In this document: positions 62,601-64,000 of the stretch, one piece after another
Numbering within the stretch: position 1 is the stretch's first letter
How the letters are laid out: each line of letters opens with the position of its first letter
Origin: Diprion similis
Lineage: Eukaryota; Arthropoda; Insecta; Hymenoptera; Diprionidae
Direction: 5' to 3'
NCBI RefSeq assembly: GCF_021155765.1
Contig: NC_060115.1
Location: 5,622,493-5,686,492 of the forward strand
Length of the DNA stretch: 64,000 nt
Program-made: the position numbers and the translations under genes
The notes under the pieces: generated by a model
Told to the model about the DNA's origin: nothing
The model's database searches: none
The model's input: the letters and a program-made list of their open reading frames with translations, nothing else

Positions 62601-64000
62601 GTGATTGACGCACTATTGTTATTATCGGATAACCGCGGAGCAGTGTAGTAGCGAGAGGGAGTGAAGAAAAATACAAGACTCTCTCGGCTACTCCACTCCG
62701 GACGGCTGAACGAACACTCGTCTTAGATATATTACAATATCTAGTAACACGATTCGCAAGGACCGTTCACACCGGGCTCGCACAGGGCGGTATATTAATT
62801 ATCGCTCTAAAAACTGCGGCAGGACTTCCTTTTTTCCCTCTTTTCTCCTAACATCACACTCGGCGGCGCGCCAACGTCACACACTCGCGACTCGGTTCCC
62901 TGCTCGTTTCTGAAGCCGGGTTCTTCGAGTCGCCGCGACCCCGTCGCTCGCTCGCTTGTTTCTCTCTCTCGGTGGCTGCGTGTCAGGGCGAGGGGAAGCG
63001 GAGAGTGGGGGGAGAAGTTGCGCCAACGGACCGGCGAGGGCGGTGAGGGGAAGGTGAAGAGGCACGCAGCGCGCATGCGCCCCGACGCCCCTCACCTCGA
63101 ACGGGGAACGCGGCGACGACGAGGCGCGTTTGCGATGGTTGGGTACCGTGATACTTCATTCATGCTCGTGTTGCGCGTTTACGGGGCGTCTCGGGGCTTC
63201 GGAGGCGTTCGGCAACCTCCGTAAAAGTCCGTGGGTGTCCCTTCTCCCCTGGGAGGCGAAAGACACGGCTTTCTCTCTCTTTCCTTCTTTTACATTTACA
63301 CGATCGTCGGAAATGGGCATCGGCGTACATTCGCCCGTCCTTTTCCCTCGCCTGCCCGTAGCTTCTCTATAGGTCTACCTTGTGTTGGGGCTCGTTCGTA
63401 GTATCCACCGCCTCGGTCACGTTTGTGGAGCTATATATACCTGTGGGCCCTACGAGCGTGTGGATAGGTCCTCTACATCGTCACACGCAATAAGGGACTT
63501 ACGCGGAGTCGCCTGATCGTCAGTGCTTCTCGATCTCTTTTTCTGTTTTACTCACTCACTCACTTGCTTGGAGAGAGAGAGAGAGAGAGAGAACACGAAA
63601 CGAAGCACAGCGAGGCGAGGCAAGTCAGGAAGAGGCGAACCGTCGTCGCTGCGCTCTGAGACTCTGCCAAAGAAGAAGGAAAAAAAGAAAAGGAGATCTA
63701 TTCGATAATGATGGTACTGCTTGTGATAATAACAATAAAAAGACAATCCACAGTATGCAAATAAAATACTTTCTTCCATTATTTCGCACACCTCTCTCCC
63801 CCTTTCACCTCGCTCTGAAATTCATTGAGAGTTGCTTTCCGCTCTTGCAACATTACGAGGCCGGAGACTTCCCAGGTCAATGTTTTATTACGGCTGCAAT
63901 GCCAAGATCCTGTGAAGCCAATGATTAGATGTTGTTGTTACGTATACTTGCAGCGAGGGCGTTTAAGTACAGCACTGCACAGCGTGAGAAATTACAGGGT
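59691..64000. other. CpG- and GA-rich DNA upstream of sprouty, no gene recognised
   Basis: The stretch is rich in CpG, CT/GA tracts (about 61,401-61,428 and 63,571-63,592) and G runs, as at insect promoters of signalling genes. It may hold the sprouty promoter and non-coding first exons. A TATAAAAAG on the plus strand near 60,370 would point away from sprouty. The overlapping open frames on both strands match no known protein. I cannot define a transcript here. Confidence 0.5.

Noticed and set aside
29161..64000. tRNA, snRNA or known microRNA genes in the intergenic and intronic DNA
   Set aside because: I looked for tRNA B-box sequence and for well-known insect microRNA seeds by eye and found none; a covariance-model scan was not possible and could still find some.

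Overview
The window is animal nuclear DNA and almost certainly comes from an insect. Its genes have short introns with GT..AG borders and AATAAA poly(A) signals, a Sprouty protein with the insect-type sequence motifs is present, and the non-coding DNA is very rich in microsatellites. A non-dipteran, probably hymenopteran, insect fits best, because a full HMMR-type gene is present and I do not know of one in Drosophila. I cannot place the species from sequence alone.

Layout. (1) Bases 1 to about 18,450 are one satellite array. The monomer is 304 bp, it continues beyond the left edge, and it shows clear higher-order structure. Its right edge decays into diverged 312-bp monomers. (2) Bases 19,772-28,531 are a compact gene cluster of three multi-exon genes: a polyprenol/polyprenal reductase (SRD5A3 type, + strand), an oligosaccharyltransferase OST3/OST6 subunit (MAGT1/TUSC3 type, - strand) and an HMMR-like spindle coiled-coil protein (+ strand). 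I rebuilt all three exon by exon, and every reading frame closes. The first two converge tail to tail; the last two diverge from an 815-bp shared upstream region. (3) Bases 29,160-40,790 show no convincing gene. They are CpG-rich and then AT-rich, microsatellite-rich intergenic DNA. (4) Bases 41,322-43,225 (- strand) are the terminal coding exon of sprouty, the feedback inhibitor of receptor tyrosine kinase/Ras signalling. (5) Bases 43,226-64,000 are probably sprouty intron and upstream DNA with many simple repeats. They hold two weak candidates for a first coding exon at 53.3 kb and 59.4 kb.

How the genes relate. SRD5A3 acts in making dolichol, the lipid carrier of the N-glycan precursor. 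OST3/6 belongs to the complex that moves that glycan onto protein. So the convergent pair serves one pathway in the ER. HMMR acts in mitosis and sprouty in growth-factor signalling; I see no functional link between those two or with the first pair.

I found no CRISPR, no tRNA or rRNA gene and no intact transposon. The most unusual feature is the higher-order organisation of the satellite, with a gene only about 1.3 kb from its edge.
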